From Sepioteuthis lessoniana (lineage: Eukaryota > Mollusca > Cephalopoda > Myopsida > Loliginidae): DNA of 64,000 nucleotides. Of this stretch, positions 1-10,429 are shown one piece after another (positions within the stretch are counted from its first letter, which is position 1; every line of letters starts with the position of its first letter). The notes under the pieces were generated by a model. The model had not been told where the DNA came from. It made no database searches and was given only the letters and a program-made list of their open reading frames with translations. The DNA lies in assembly GCA_963585895.1 (NCBI GenBank), contig OY757904.1:61840702-61904701 (forward strand), in the 5' to 3' direction. The position numbers were made by a program, and so were the translations under genes.

Positions 1-318
1 ATGGGTTTTGCCGTTCCAGCAGACTACAGAGCGAAAAAAAAAAAGAAAGGGATTAGAAAATAAATACTTGGACTTTCTCAGAGAATAAAAAAATCTCTGA
101 AACATGGAGATGGTCGTTATACCGATTGTAGATGGTTCGTTTGGAACACTTCTAAAAGGCTCGGGAAAAAAAAACGGGAGGAATTTCAAATTAGAGAAAG
201 AATCGAGACCATCCAGATAACAATATTAAGATCGGCAGAGGAACTGAAAAGAGTCCTGAGGAGCGGGGAAGACTTGCTGTCCTTCAGATTCCAGTGAAAG
301 ATCACTAACTCACGTTAG
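1..318 (+). mobile_element. RLE-type LINE (R4/Dong-like) 3' end, cut by window start
   Basis: The first codons read MGFAVPADYRA, matching the block just after the restriction-like endonuclease signature in the other copies here. The typical C-terminal sequence follows (GDGRYTDCR-like decay, then the conserved 3' UTR ending in the GTCCTGAGGAG and CTTGCTGTC blocks). Frameshifts and A-runs show that it is dead. An A-run at about 322-336 ends it. Confidence 0.7.
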
Positions 319-587
319 TGTAAAAAAAAAAAAAAAACTAGGAAGAAATAAAATAAAGATGTAAAATTATGATAATAATCCCAGTTTTAACGGAACTTTA
401 AATTTGAATCCCCAAAACTTTCAAAGAACTAATATACAGTTTCTATGACAATTACATAAACATTTCTGCTATCATTTTTAAAGAGCAGTAGTATCTACTG
501 AAGCTGTATACAGAAAATATATTATGAATTATTTCCATGAATTTGATTTTCTTTTTTCAGTCAAATTCTATACAATATTTTTTAGAT
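319..587. other. AT-rich spacer, nothing recognised
   Basis: An A-run followed by AT-rich sequence. No open frame, repeat-family match or RNA structure was seen. Confidence 0.5.
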
Positions 588-1486
588 CATATACATATAC
601 AAGCGACAGACTTTTTTTTGTGTGGGCATTTTTATTGATAGTACACACATGAAACTCTTGTCCCCTTCGAAGTAATATCCTCCGGCTATAATGGACTTCT
701 TGTACCGTTCCAACAAATTTTGGAAGGCCCCATGGAAGTCTTCTTGTGTGAGCGTCTCACTGACCTTCGTCACAGCCTCTTTCATCTCCTCAATTGTCTC
801 ATAACGACAGCCTCTGAGTTTAGGGAATAACCAAAAGTCACTAGCAGCAAGGTCTTGACTATAGGAAGGGTGAGGAACTATCTTGATGCCCATCTTGGTC
901 AAATAGTCAGTGACAAGGATGGAGTTGTGGACTGGTGAATTGTCCTGGTGGAAATGCCACTGACCAGATTTGAAGAGTGATGACCTCTTCTCAAGGAATC
1001 TCTTGCTGAACTCCCTTAAAACCTCAACATATTAGCCCTAACCCTAACCCTTTGGCCAATCAAATCTGGTGTATTGACTTCCTTACTCCTCCCACACATC
1101 TCATCATCCCTCACAGACTCCCTAGCTACCTTGAATCTCTTATGCCACTCAAAAACTGATGCTCGATTCATGCAAGATGTTCGAAAAGCAGTCTGAAGCA
1201 TTCCATACGTTTCTGTGGTATTTTTCCAAGTTTAAAACAGAATTTTATTGCATATCGTTCTTCTAAGGTGTCAGATTGCATTTTTGAAATTCTCCAGCCG
1301 TGACAATCAGGCTTTAGTAGGGTGTATTCCAATTGCTGCCGTAGCTGTTCATTTGAATCTGAAATCATAAGAATTGGTCAGTTATCTCATAAGATATATA
1401 GCGATAACATAGTGAATTTTCAAGAATCTAGAACAATTTTAAAAACCTATACGAAAAAGGTCTGGAAAATTATCGTATGCACTTCG
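588..1486 (-). mobile_element. mariner transposon, internally deleted copy 1
   Basis: Terminal inverted repeats related to CGAAGTGTATACGATAAG... close both ends; the right end reads ...CGTATGCACTTCG. Minus-strand frames carry a mariner N-terminus (EQLRQQLEYTLLKPDCH at about 1330-1280, then RASVFEWHKRFK, ESVRDDE, RSKEVNTP) and a C-terminus (YSQDLAASDFWLFPKLRG, LTQEDFHGAFQNLLERY). The middle of the transposase, including the first catalytic Asp region, is missing. The junction at 1036-1050 is CCCTAACCCTAACCC. The copy is frameshifted, so it could move only if helped in trans. Confidence 0.85.
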
Positions 1487-1511
1487 TGTATATATATATA
1501 TATATATGTAT

Positions 1512-2143
1512 ATTAACGCAGTGAAGACGGAATACATGTGATATAATCAAAGAGACAACATTCAACACTAAAGGGTGGGTCTTTGAAACTAGCGGACAAG
1601 TTCACCTCGGAAGCAGTGTCTCATCAAACGAGAATGACATCAACATGCGACCAGCAAAGGCATGGACAGTTATCGATAGGCTCTCGGTAATTTGAAAGTC
1701 AGACCTGACTGATAAGATAAAACGCAATTTTTTTCCAAGCAGCAGTCTTGTCGATACTGCAATATGGATGCTTAATAAACATATGGAGAAAAAGCTTGAC
1801 GGCAATTACACAAGAATGCTGCGAGCTGTATTTATCAAGTCCTGGAGGCAGCAATCCACAAAACAGCAGCTGTACGGCCACCTACCACCCATCACGAGAA
1901 CTATCCAAGTTAGATGAAACGGACATGAGGGACACTGCTGGAGAAGAAACTCATAAGCGATATACTCCTGTGAACCTCTTCACATAGACGAGCAAATGTA
2001 GGACGACCAGCTAGACCCTATATACAACAGCTGTGTGCTGATACAGGAGGTAGCCTGGAAGATCTCCCGGTAGCAATGAATGATAGAGACAGGTGGCGAG
2101 AAAAAGCCAGGGAGATCCGTGCTGGCAACGGAATATGATGATG
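1512..2143 (+). mobile_element. RTE-like LINE, 5'-truncated degenerate copy
   Basis: Homologous to the C-terminal ~215 codons of the 46.8-48.5 kb LINE ORF: a KTEYM block at the start, then the WTAI-RLS, EKKLDGNYTRMLR, QLYGHLPPIT and RPARPYIQQLC blocks. Internal stops and frameshifts are present. It ends in GATGATG like the other copies and starts directly after a (TA)n run, near codon V355 of the complete ORF. Confidence 0.85.
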
Positions 2144-2558
2144 TATATATTCATTGTATTCTTCGGGTTAAAGCGTCCTCCATTAGCGAATCCTGTGAAA
2201 TGTTGAGTCAAGAACAAAAAAAAATACAATGCAAATTGCATATAGTTAAGAAACATTACAAAGCCTTTGTAAAACTCTTCTCAAAGTCACAAATAAAATT
2301 ATTCAGTATGGTTTAATACTTTTTAAACATTAAATGCTGGTTTCAGAAGAAAACTCCATTTTAATCGATTTTACACGCAGATTGTCTGGGAATCTCTGAT
2401 TATATTATTTACAGTATACCAAACGTTTAAAAAAAAATGTTCCTTCATGTAATTGTTAGCTTTTTAAAAAATTGTCCAGACACGTTTGGTTAAATATAAG
2501 GTTAATGCAAACATTTCCTAAACAAAACTGGTGTTAAACTTTCTAGATGAAAGAATTT
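2144..2558. other. Unassigned AT-rich stretch
   Basis: No repeat-family match or convincing open frame was seen. Confidence 0.45.
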
Positions 2559-2814
2559 GGGGGCCAGCGTAGTGTAATGGCTAAATTGATGGATTGCATC
2601 CTCGAAGCAAGCGAATTCGAACGCTACTCGCGCTATGAAATTTACAATCGGACTAATGTTCTTCGGGAAGAAAATGAGTCTCTTCTTCCTATACCTTAAT
2701 TAAATAGCGTTACTCTTTGGTTTTTTTTTTTTTTGTTTTTTTCGATAATGAAAGCTTGGGGATTAAAAAACACACAGAAATTGATGTGCCATTAAACAAA
2801 GAAACGGAAGCCTG
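2559..2814 (+). mobile_element. SINE-2 (tRNA-derived), diverged copy
   Basis: The head has a pol III A-box-like GTAGTGTAATGGCTA and a B-box-like AATTCGAACGC (2613-2623). The SINE-2 body follows, and the copy ends in GTGCCATTAAACAAAGAAAC, the distal half of the shared 3' hairpin tail. The middle is disrupted by T-runs. Confidence 0.7.
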
Positions 2815-2868
2815 AAAAAAAAAAAAAAAGAAAGAATCGTGCTGTGGATCTTTGCTCCACCTAATTTT

Positions 2869-3110
2869 CTTTCTCTTTCTCTTTCTCTAACGCCGACAGC
2901 GCTTAGAATATGCTGACTGCACCCCCTCGTAAAAGATAAGATCCCCTCTCCAAGGGATGTTCTGTGTAAGAAACTGAACAGCTTACGCTGGCGTGGCTCC
3001 TGTTCTCGTACTATGAGATGTCACCCATAAATCCCATCTATAGTAGGTTTTCTCTGACCCAGTGTGCTACTATCTGCTAGGATACAATTTCTGGGTGAAA
3101 TATATCCGAT
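2869..3110 (+). mobile_element. Family A head, CT-flanked variant
   Basis: A (CTTTCT)n run leads into CTTAGAATATGCTGACTGCA, the same variant head seen at about 23.46 kb and, inverted, at about 14.9 kb. Diverged head sequence follows and fades by about 3110. Confidence 0.6.
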
Positions 3111-3129
3111 TGAAAAGTACTAGTATTAC

Positions 3130-3955
3130 ACACGAATAATAGATATTTACTTCTTGTGGATTTTTCAAACCATCGTTCGCTGGTGAACTTTTAAAATTAA
3201 ATTTAAAAAAAAAGTGTAGGTGCCCCTGATGTAATGGCTATCGTCGAAGGAAATGGACACGGCAACACGGATTCATATCCTGGGCGAGACTGATTGCATT
3301 TCACATAGCACTAATACCCTTGGGAAAGGTATGAATCCAATAATTCTCCCTCCAGCCATGGGTAAATAGTAGGGCAGATTGTTTTCTTGAGCCTTGTTAG
3401 GGCAAATAGTCTAGGGGAAGGAAAACTCTGAATTCAAACCTGTTAAACTCCGCTTAAAAATTGACCATGTGTCATATCCTACCCGAGCGGAGGGTTGGTA
3501 AATATGGTTAGCTGGTGAACTTTTACTGCGTTTGACTGGCTGAAAGTCTCCTCAGGTCTGCAGGACACTTTTGAGTCTTCTAATGGAGGACCGAAGTGCC
3601 ATTGTTATGACAGCGACTGTGGTCAAGATGGTCTTGATTTTTTTTTTTTACCAAGCCTTGGAGGACCGTTCTAGGTGAACCAGCTATAATTGTTATTACA
3701 ATCAGCCTCATGTTTCACAGCTCTTTTTAGTTCTCTGGCAATGTCTAAGTCTTTGTCTATACATTTTATACCTTTTATTTTAACTCAGTGGTCCGTCGGA
3801 ACGGATAGCAAGAATGTTTTGTTTTTTTGTTAATTAACTCTTGATCTAGTTTTTCTTGCCGAAATAAGGGAATCTCACAGAAAGGCGTACGTATCATTCT
3901 CAATGATGGATTATGGTTTGCACATATACCATTTGGTGTTATTATTACCCTTTAG
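3130..3955 (-). mobile_element. RLE-type LINE 3' end, split by a SINE-1 insertion
   Basis: Minus-strand sequence matches the conserved 3' UTR/C-terminus (CTCCTCAGGTCTGCAGGAC is the complement of the GTCCTGGAGAC block). Its 5' end, near 3945, encodes a diverged KWYMHNP...ENDT segment. SINE-1 at 3219-3510 interrupts it, with a duplicated target GCTGGTGAACTTTTA at 3179-3193 and 3511-3525. The 5' end abuts the TTATTATT tail of the next copy. Confidence 0.75.
3219..3510 (+). mobile_element. SINE-1 (tRNA-derived), full length
   Basis: The head reads GGTGCCCCTGATGTAATGGCTA (A box), then a B-box-like GGATTCATATCC, then the conserved SINE-1 body with CCCTTGGGAAAGGTATGAATCC, and ends at GCGGAGGGTTGGTAAATATG. 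A perfect 15 bp duplication (3179-3193 / 3511-3525) flanks it. Twenty-five extra bases, mostly A/T, lie between the left duplication and the head. Confidence 0.9.
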
Positions 3956-4310
3956 AGTTTTCACATCAGTATTCTGGCCGTTTTCAATAATGCTGTCGTT
4001 TGGATGGTCTCCACCCGTCCGCCAACTTCTAAGTTATCCAGGCCCTTTAATAATCCTTTAGTTACTGTGCCAAAAGCACCAATCACAATTGGTATAATCG
4101 TCAACTTCTTGTTCCATAGGTTTTTCAATTCTCTAGCAAGGTTGAGGTACTTATCCTTCTTTTCACATTCTTTCAGTTTTATTCTGTGGTGAGCCGGGAC
4201 AGCAAAGTCGACAATTTTGCAATTTCTCTTTTTTTTTTGTTGATTATTATAAGGGTTGGTCTTCTGGCCGATATCAGGGGATCCGTGTGTATGTCAAAGA
4301 TTTCTCTTAT
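3956..4310 (-). mobile_element. RLE-type LINE 3' end, second minus-strand copy
   Basis: Complement of the PIVIGA-G-TKG, LARELKKLW and VDFAVPAHH blocks. The 3' end faces 3956 with an ATT tail and the 5' end is truncated near 4308, directly against the 3' end of the next copy. Head-to-tail with its neighbours on the minus strand. Confidence 0.75.
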
Positions 4311-4619
4311 GAAAATTTTTCACACTAGCGTCTGTTGATGGTCTTTCATTGGATTTGAATGACAGCAACTCTCCTAAATTTTACATGACTGTTCTCAGTA
4401 TTCTAGCCGATCTGAATAATGTTGTAGTTTGGAAGTTCTCAAATTGTCCTCTTATTTCTAAATCTTCCAGTACCGTTAGCAATCTTTTGGGGATTGTTCC
4501 GAGCACACCAATTACTATTATTATCACTGTCATTTTCATTTTACATAGCTTTTTTTTTAGCTAGCTGGTAAGGTCTTCGTACTCATTTTCTTTTGGCTTT
4601 CTTGTAATTTTACTATGTC
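4311..4619 (-). mobile_element. RLE-type LINE 3' end, third minus-strand copy
   Basis: Starts with the 3' UTR complement (CACACTAGCGTCTGTTGATGG) and runs to a truncated 5' end inside the LARELKK region. Its 5' end lies against an (ATT)n tract, as do most copies in this window. Confidence 0.75.
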
Positions 4620-4665
4620 ATTTTTATTATTATTGCTATTATTGGTATTATTATTATTATTAAAT
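4620..4665. repeat. (ATT)n microsatellite
   Basis: Interrupted ATT/ATTGCT repeats bordering the 5' truncation point of the adjacent RLE-LINE copy. Confidence 0.85.
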
Positions 4666-4669
4666 ATCA

Positions 4670-5243
4670 GCAGTTACTTGAAAATATATAACTGTGAACA
4701 AATTATTTGTACTAAGATAACTATTTGTAGCAATAGTTATCTACAAATTATTGCTATCATTAGTTACCTGAGACCATATAAATGGCTGAAAAAGGAACTC
4801 TTGGGAATTAAACAACTCAACAGCGATTGGAATACCCTAAAGTTAGCCTTTTAACTAAACCTACGAGAACTCTCCATTAAATCTTATGCTGACTATACCA
4901 TTTGGCTGAAGCTGTAGAATACACCGACTGCATCTCTGCAGATGTGTAAAACCCCGAACACGAGAGTCCTAGATTTGACATTAAACCATCTGATAGCGAG
5001 GTTCCAACCTTGGAGAATTAGGAGAATGTGGAGTACCCTTTCATTATCATTGGACTCAGGTCCACTCTGACTTGGCGTGGTAGCACCTGATAGGGTCCTT
5101 TTTATGGGTCAAATAGAACTAAACTGTATGCAACCTAATAACTGATGTTAAATTGTAACTTTTATATAGCAATACATGAAAATATTTAACTGCAAAAAAG
5201 CTCAAGCTCGTTTAAAAATGTTATCTACAAAATGTGTTTACAA

Positions 5244-5279
<36 letters not shown>

Positions 5280-5336
5280 CAGGATTTGGCATTAAATGAC
5301 CTAGAATGGTTGATATGTCAGAAAACCCATCCAAAC
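4670..5336 (+). mobile_element. Family A retroposon copy
   Basis: Body-type sequence (4670-4860) is followed by a head (AATACACCGACTGCATCTCTG at about 4917) and the GTGGTAGCACCTGATAGGGTCC and GGGTCAAATAGAACT blocks. A (TA)n run lies at about 5250-5277. The copy ends in the hairpin tail TTTGGCATTAAATGACC...GGTTGATATGTCA and CCAAACCAAACC. Confidence 0.85.
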
Positions 5337-6227
5337 CAAACCGAACCAATCCTGATCTCAAAAGCATATACACCCTCATACGAGTGAAATTTAAAATCTC
5401 TCAAACGATTTCACAGCAGAGATTGAACTTGTCCTCTGAAAATCACGTTTTCCACATTCACTATTGAGGGCGTTCGTGTATGCAACGGGGCGTTACATAT
5501 GAACTATAACTTAGAGAATAACTCAATACCTAATCAAATTTTATCAAGTGCGAGTTATTACGAAGTCCCCCTTATATATTTGTACTTAATTATAAGACAG
5601 ATTCTCTAAACAGAAGGTAACTTCACATCTGAGTTAATAGCCGCCGAGGGTAGCCTTTAAGCGTGTCTTTACGAAGATTAAGCCCGTTATAATGTAAATA
5701 TTATACAATATGCTGTTTAAAGGTGCTTTGTAAATGACATTAGCCTCTAGATTGGACTTTCTCTCGGCTAATGTTGATTTTCACAAGAGGCTGAGAAGTT
5801 TCGAATTGCTAATTGATCAAATCGTCTGTTGCTTGTTCAAGTAGACAGCATCGATGAGATTAGTTGAGAAATGGAGATAATTACGCACAATGGATTATGG
5901 TAAAGTGGACTATAAGTACTGAGAAAAGAATTCATCAAAGGATAAGACAAGTATAATCGATAGAATCGAGAGACTATCAATAGGATGAAATAAAGACTAA
6001 GGGAAAAAGCGACCGACAAAATGCCATGATATGATTGCAAATATTTACCGCCAGTCTAATCTTACAACAAACTTATTGACTCCTAATGATTATGATAATG
6101 ATTTTCTTCGTTGTTTCACGGAGAATGAAACAAGAAACTGCTCAATAATAGACGAGACAATGTTGAACAAAGCATCGTGTAATGATATATGAAGTCGTTC
6201 GGAAAATAATTTCCTATCATTGCATAT
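5337..6227. other. No feature recognised (890 bp)
   Basis: AT-rich sequence without a convincing open frame. The longest frames are about 67 codons of low-complexity hydrophobic residues on the minus strand (5837-6040). No match to the window's repeat families. Confidence 0.5.
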
Positions 6228-6346
6228 GAAATATAATACCAAATCACGCTGAAAGCACCAGTTTCCGCAAGAGCAGCGAAGTTAAACTGATAAGCTTTTT
6301 CAAAACTTAGAAGGATAACTACTTAGATAACAGCAGGTATTCTAAG
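6228..6346 (+). pseudogene. 5S rRNA-like pseudogene or 5S-derived SINE head
   Basis: The segment aligns by eye along the whole length of animal 5S rRNA: ATCACGCTGAAAGCACC near its start, GCGAAGTTAA at the position of the internal A box, then ACTTAGAAGGATAACT in place of the usual ACTTGGATGGGTGACC C box, and a GGTATTCTAAG end. The first third is well conserved and the middle is diverged, so it cannot be a functional gene. It may be an ordinary pseudogene or the promoter head of a 5S-derived SINE; no body or tail of such an element is evident. Confidence 0.6.
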
Positions 6347-6387
6347 TAACCCAAGTCCTGTATGCGATACCTAAACAAAGTTTTGTA

Positions 6388-6765
6388 AATAATAATAATA
6401 ATAGTAATAACTTCTCTGGAATTTTGAGGTACAAGTGAAGTTGTCGTCCCGGTGAACCGCAAAGTGAAAATTAAAGAAAGCAAAATGAGAGACAAGTACT
6501 TTTACCTTTCCAGAAAATTAAAAAAATAGTGGAACATGAGTGACAGTAATACTGATTGTTATGTGTGCATTTGGAACGATCACCAAAGAAGTGAAAAACA
6601 TATGGAACTGTTGGAAATCGGAGGAAGAATCGAGTCCATTCAGACTGCAGCATTGATGAGATCAGCGTGAATACCCAGAAGACTCCAGAGAACTTGAGAA
6701 GACTTGCTGTCTCTTAAGCCCCTGTGAAAGCCCATCAGCTTTCGATGGGGTTATGAACAGACAAT
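6388..6765 (+). mobile_element. RLE-type LINE 3' end behind (AAT)n
   Basis: An (AAT)n tract at 6388-6409 leads straight into a copy that begins in the LLWDFE/ILRYK region, runs through the VKIKESKMRDKY and VIVICAFGTITKE blocks, and ends with the CTTGAGAAGACTTGCTGTC 3' UTR. Several stops and frameshifts. Confidence 0.75.
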
Positions 6766-6848
6766 TAATAATAAAAAAGCCAGCAACCGAAAGAGAGACT
6801 AATTGACAAAGTTCAATATCCGGTCCAGTTGGTGACGTGTAACAAGAT

Positions 6849-7172
6849 ATGCTTAATCTGGCACCCTGGATTGAAAACAGCAGTGAACCAGGAGAGCTGA
6901 TATCCTCAGATTCGATCGAAAATCCGAGTGATGACAGAGACAAGTCGGTCGATGACGCCCACACAAGACGGGAGTGAGAGTTGGATGTTCGGCAAACTCA
7001 AATAAAAGACGATTCACTTTCTATTATTAGGTGGGGTACGAGAAGACAAGCGTTCTCGTTTGCAGCGAACCTTTCAAATTTACAGAAAATGACGGTTGAA
7101 ACGACAACGAAGAATCTCTCCAGCATTTTGTGCCCCTTATCCGTTTCTTACTACTTCTACAGCTTGAACTAA
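6849..7172 (+). other. Unassigned acidic open frame, broken by one stop
   Basis: An ATG at 6849 opens 42 codons rich in S, E and D (APWIENSSEPGELISS...). A stop follows, then 64 further codons in the same frame to 7172. There is no recognisable domain, signal peptide or membrane segment. It could be a decayed part of an adjacent retroelement ORF, or chance. Confidence 0.2.
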
Positions 7173-7936
7173 GAGAATAAAGCAACAGAGGTTCTAAAGC
7201 TTTTGACGATTTATGTTTTTGTGTTTCTCCATTCTCATCAGACAATAAGCTATCACTGACATTACAGTCGTCGGTGATTACAAGACACTGGTTTTCGAAG
7301 CAAATGTGATGAATGAGTAAATGCCCGTGGTTATATACACTATTGTGTAAAAGTCTTTGGTGAATAAAAGTCAAACAGAATCATAAAAGTCAAATGAAAA
7401 TTTTTGATTAGATGGTGAAATGTTATGAAAATATCATACACTTTTTTCTACACATTATGTTTAAAAAATCCTTTGCAAATAATTCGCAGACAGAAAATGG
7501 CACTAGTATCATAGATATCGATGCTGTGATATAGGAATACAGTTGAGAAACAAAATCTAGCTGAAATGAAATCTTTTATAAGAAGTAAAGACAAAATTCT
7601 GATTATAACGAAGGAAAAATCCGGATAAGTGTTTGGCCATTCTCCGGATGTTTTTCAGACTGCTTAAAACTAATTAATTTAATTTCTGTTTGTAGCATCT
7701 GACTAAATTATATCATGTGTCTTGCGATAGTGCCACAAGTGGCGGAACCTTCACAAATTTGTTCTGCAACCCAGCTAAATCTTATTTACACCCCAATAGT
7801 TCCTAATCTGCATTAGCATCTGTGTGAATTCCTAAAACACATTATCTAGCTTTTTTTTGGTAAATTATTTGTACTTTTCTATTTAGCTTCTTATCACTCG
7901 TTGTCAATGAAAATTATTCGAATCAGTGTCAGTAAG
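7173..7936. other. No feature recognised
   Basis: AT-rich sequence with no repeat-family match and no long frame. Confidence 0.45.
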
Positions 7937-8950
7937 CGGGGGTTGGTTGGTTGGTTGGTTGCGTTTTATGGCATATCAACCCTTAGAGGCTATTTAATGC
8001 CAAATCCTGTTTGTACATATAATTTACAAGTCAATAGTTCGTAGATAAATTCATTTTTAAATGAGTCTTGGTCATTTCCTTTCACACAGTTAAATGGGTT
8101 CAGTTATTGCTATTTAACACAAATAGTTCGATTTAATATTAACAATCCCGAGTAAAAGAGGGAGGGGACAGTTATATTTGACCCAAAAATTGAACCCTAT
8201 AAAGTTCTACCAATCCGGATGATAGTGAACCTGGGAGTAATGGCCATGAAATTAGGCTCGTTCACTGTGTTTTATGGCATATTAATCCTTATAATTTTTA
8301 ATACCAAATTCTTTTAATACGTACGTATAAAGTATTAATGATTGGTAAATGAATGATTAGTAAGCAATATTATTTTTATTAGAGCCAGAACTCATTTGTT
8401 TGCACTTACTTATATGTTTCCAGATATTGCTATGTTTTACTAATAATTCAATTTAATCGTAATTTGTTTGCACACAGTTAAACGGTTTTCAAACATTAGC
8501 AATTCTATGCAACATTATCCATTATTTTGCACTTAGTTAAATTGTTCCAAATATAGCTAGGAAATACTAATAATTCAGTGAAAAATCTGTTCTGGGTTGT
8601 CCTTGTGGTGAAATGATTAAACCGCTGGACTGCGGAATCGTAGTAAGCGAGTTCGAACTCCTGTCACGCTATTACGTTCACTTTGTCACATATACCCTTG
8701 CGAAAGGTATCAACCTCTTTATCCTCCTAGCTATGGATTAAATAGTACCACTCCTTTTCTTCTAGAAGGATTAATTTGGCATTAAATAACCCCCGAAGTT
8801 TTGCTATGTCATTAAACAAAGGAACCAATCAACATCAGTCATTTGTTTACTCACAGTTAAATGGTTTCAAGTAAATAAACTTTTAAATATTTGTATTTGA
8901 CATATAGATAAAACTCTAATAGGTTCTTCCATGCCGGGTCAGAGAGGACT
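7937..8950 (-). mobile_element. Family A copies, nested and interrupted
   Basis: Begins with (GGTTG)n and the complemented hairpin tail TATGGCATATCAACC...GGCTATTTAATGCCA. After a short head piece at about 8190-8260 (GAACCTGGGAGTAATGGCC) a second copy starts at about 8268 with TTTTATGGCATATTAATCC. SINE-2 (8597-8835) splits that second copy, whose remainder resumes at about 8836. Confidence 0.75.
8597..8835 (+). mobile_element. SINE-2 (tRNA-derived), near full length
   Basis: Best-preserved SINE-2 here. Head GTCCTTGTGGTGAAATGATTAAA (A box), CTGGACTGCGGAATCG in the anticodon-arm region, B box GAGTTCGAACTCC; body CCCTTGCGAAAGGTATCAACC and TTAAATAGTACCACTCC. The tail TTTGGCATTAAATAACC...ATGTCATTAAACAAAGGAAC is the hairpin also used by family A. 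Confidence 0.85.
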
Positions 8951-8954
8951 TGCG

Positions 8955-10103
8955 ATGGTTTGGTTTGGTTTGTTCGGTTTTATGGCATATCAACCTTTGT
9001 AGGTTATTTAACGCCAAATACATTTTTATGTAAATAATCTGTTCTATCGAAAACAATTTAGTTTAGCATAAATACACAGTTTAATTTGTCAAAGACATTT
9101 CTATTTCAAACTATTCAAGTAGTTATATGTAACAATTCACTAAAGCGTAAATACAGTTTTAATGTCGAAAATCAGTTCTATTCCAAATAATTCAGTTAAG
9201 CATAAGCACGCAGTTTAAATGTAAGTATGGTTTAATTGTCAAAACAGTTCTATTTCAAGCAATTCAGTTTACTCAAACAAATCAGTTTAGTATAAGTATA
9301 CTGTTAGATCTATTTAACCCATAGATATGGCCCTATCAAGTGCTACCACTCCGGGCCAGAATGGACCTAGGAGCGATGGCAATGAAGAGGTACTCCGCAT
9401 TCCTCAAAGCTCCAGCACTGCTGGAACCTCACCATCAGATTGTTTAGTGTCATATCCCGGACACTCGTTAGGTGGGGGAGTCTTATCCCTCTGCAGAGGT
9501 GGAGGACTTGTGAGTAATGGCTATGAAAAGGTATTTCAACATGCCTCAGAGTTCCGGGACTGGAACCTCACCATCAGATTGTTTAGTGTCATATATCCCG
9601 GACACTCGTTAGGTGGGGGAGTCTTATCCCTCTGCAGAGGTGGAGGACTTGTGAGTAATGGCTATGAAAAGGTATTTCAACATGCCTCAGAGTTCCGGGA
9701 CTGGAACCTCACCATCAGATTGTTTAGTGTCATATATCCCGGACACTCGTTAGGTGGGGGAGTCTTATCCCTCTGCAGAGGTGGAGGACTTGTGAGTAAT
9801 GGCTATGAAAAGGTATTTCAACATGCCTCAGAGTTCCGGGACTGGAACCTCACCATCAGATTGTTTAGTGTCATATATCCCGGACACTCGTTAGGTGGGG
9901 GAGTCTTATCCCTCTGCAGAGGTGGAGGACTTGTGAGTAATGGCTATGAAAAGGTATTTCAACATGCCTCAGAGTTCCGGGACTGGAACCTCACAATCAG
10001 ATTGTTTAGTTTCATATCCAGAACGCTTGTTGGAAGGGAGAAGGTGGTCTTACCACTCTGCAGTAATGCTGTCAGTGTATTCTACTTCTTTAGCTGACTG
10101 GGC
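8955..10103 (-). mobile_element. Family A copy with an internal tandem expansion
   Basis: Runs from (GGTTT)n and GTTTTATGGCATATCAACC at 8955 through the repetitive body (AATTCAGTTTAGCATAAGT units) to the complemented head, ending GCTGACTGGGC at about 10103. The head is expanded by the 141 bp repeats at 9459-10022. The open frame 9327-10097 (256 codons) comes from this expansion and shows no protein-family features. Confidence 0.85.
9459..10022 (-). repeat. Tandem repeat, 4 x 141 bp
   Basis: The motif GGACACTCGTTAGGTGGGGG starts at 9459, 9600, 9741 and 9882, exactly 141 bp apart, with almost no differences between units. Each unit corresponds to a stretch of the family A head, so the array is a local amplification. 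Because 141 is divisible by 3, the plus-strand frame stays open as a 47-residue repeat. Confidence 0.95.
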
Positions 10104-10429
10104 TGCATAATCGAGTGTTTTACTTCATTTGATAAGTATAATTGGGACGTACAAGAAATCTATTGAATTAATATCGCGAGAGCTAACTGTGTTTTCATGA
10201 GTCATTTTTATCGTGAGTTTAAAAAAAATATTTGTGCATTTTTCCTTTAGCGGATCATAATCTGAATAACATTAAAATCAAATCTTTTTGATAAGGGAAA
10301 CGAAAGAAGAAAAAAAAAAACACTTTTTATTCATTCATCTTCTACGTTCCCAAGCGAAGTATTTAACATAATCAATGTTGGCTTGTATTTTCTTCCAAAT
10401 TTATTTTTCATTCGTTTTTACCGCAACTC

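Noticed and set aside
9327-10097. 256-codon open frame with a 47-residue repeat
   Set aside because: It is the translation of a 141 bp tandem duplication of non-coding family A head sequence; the frame stays open because 141 is a multiple of 3.
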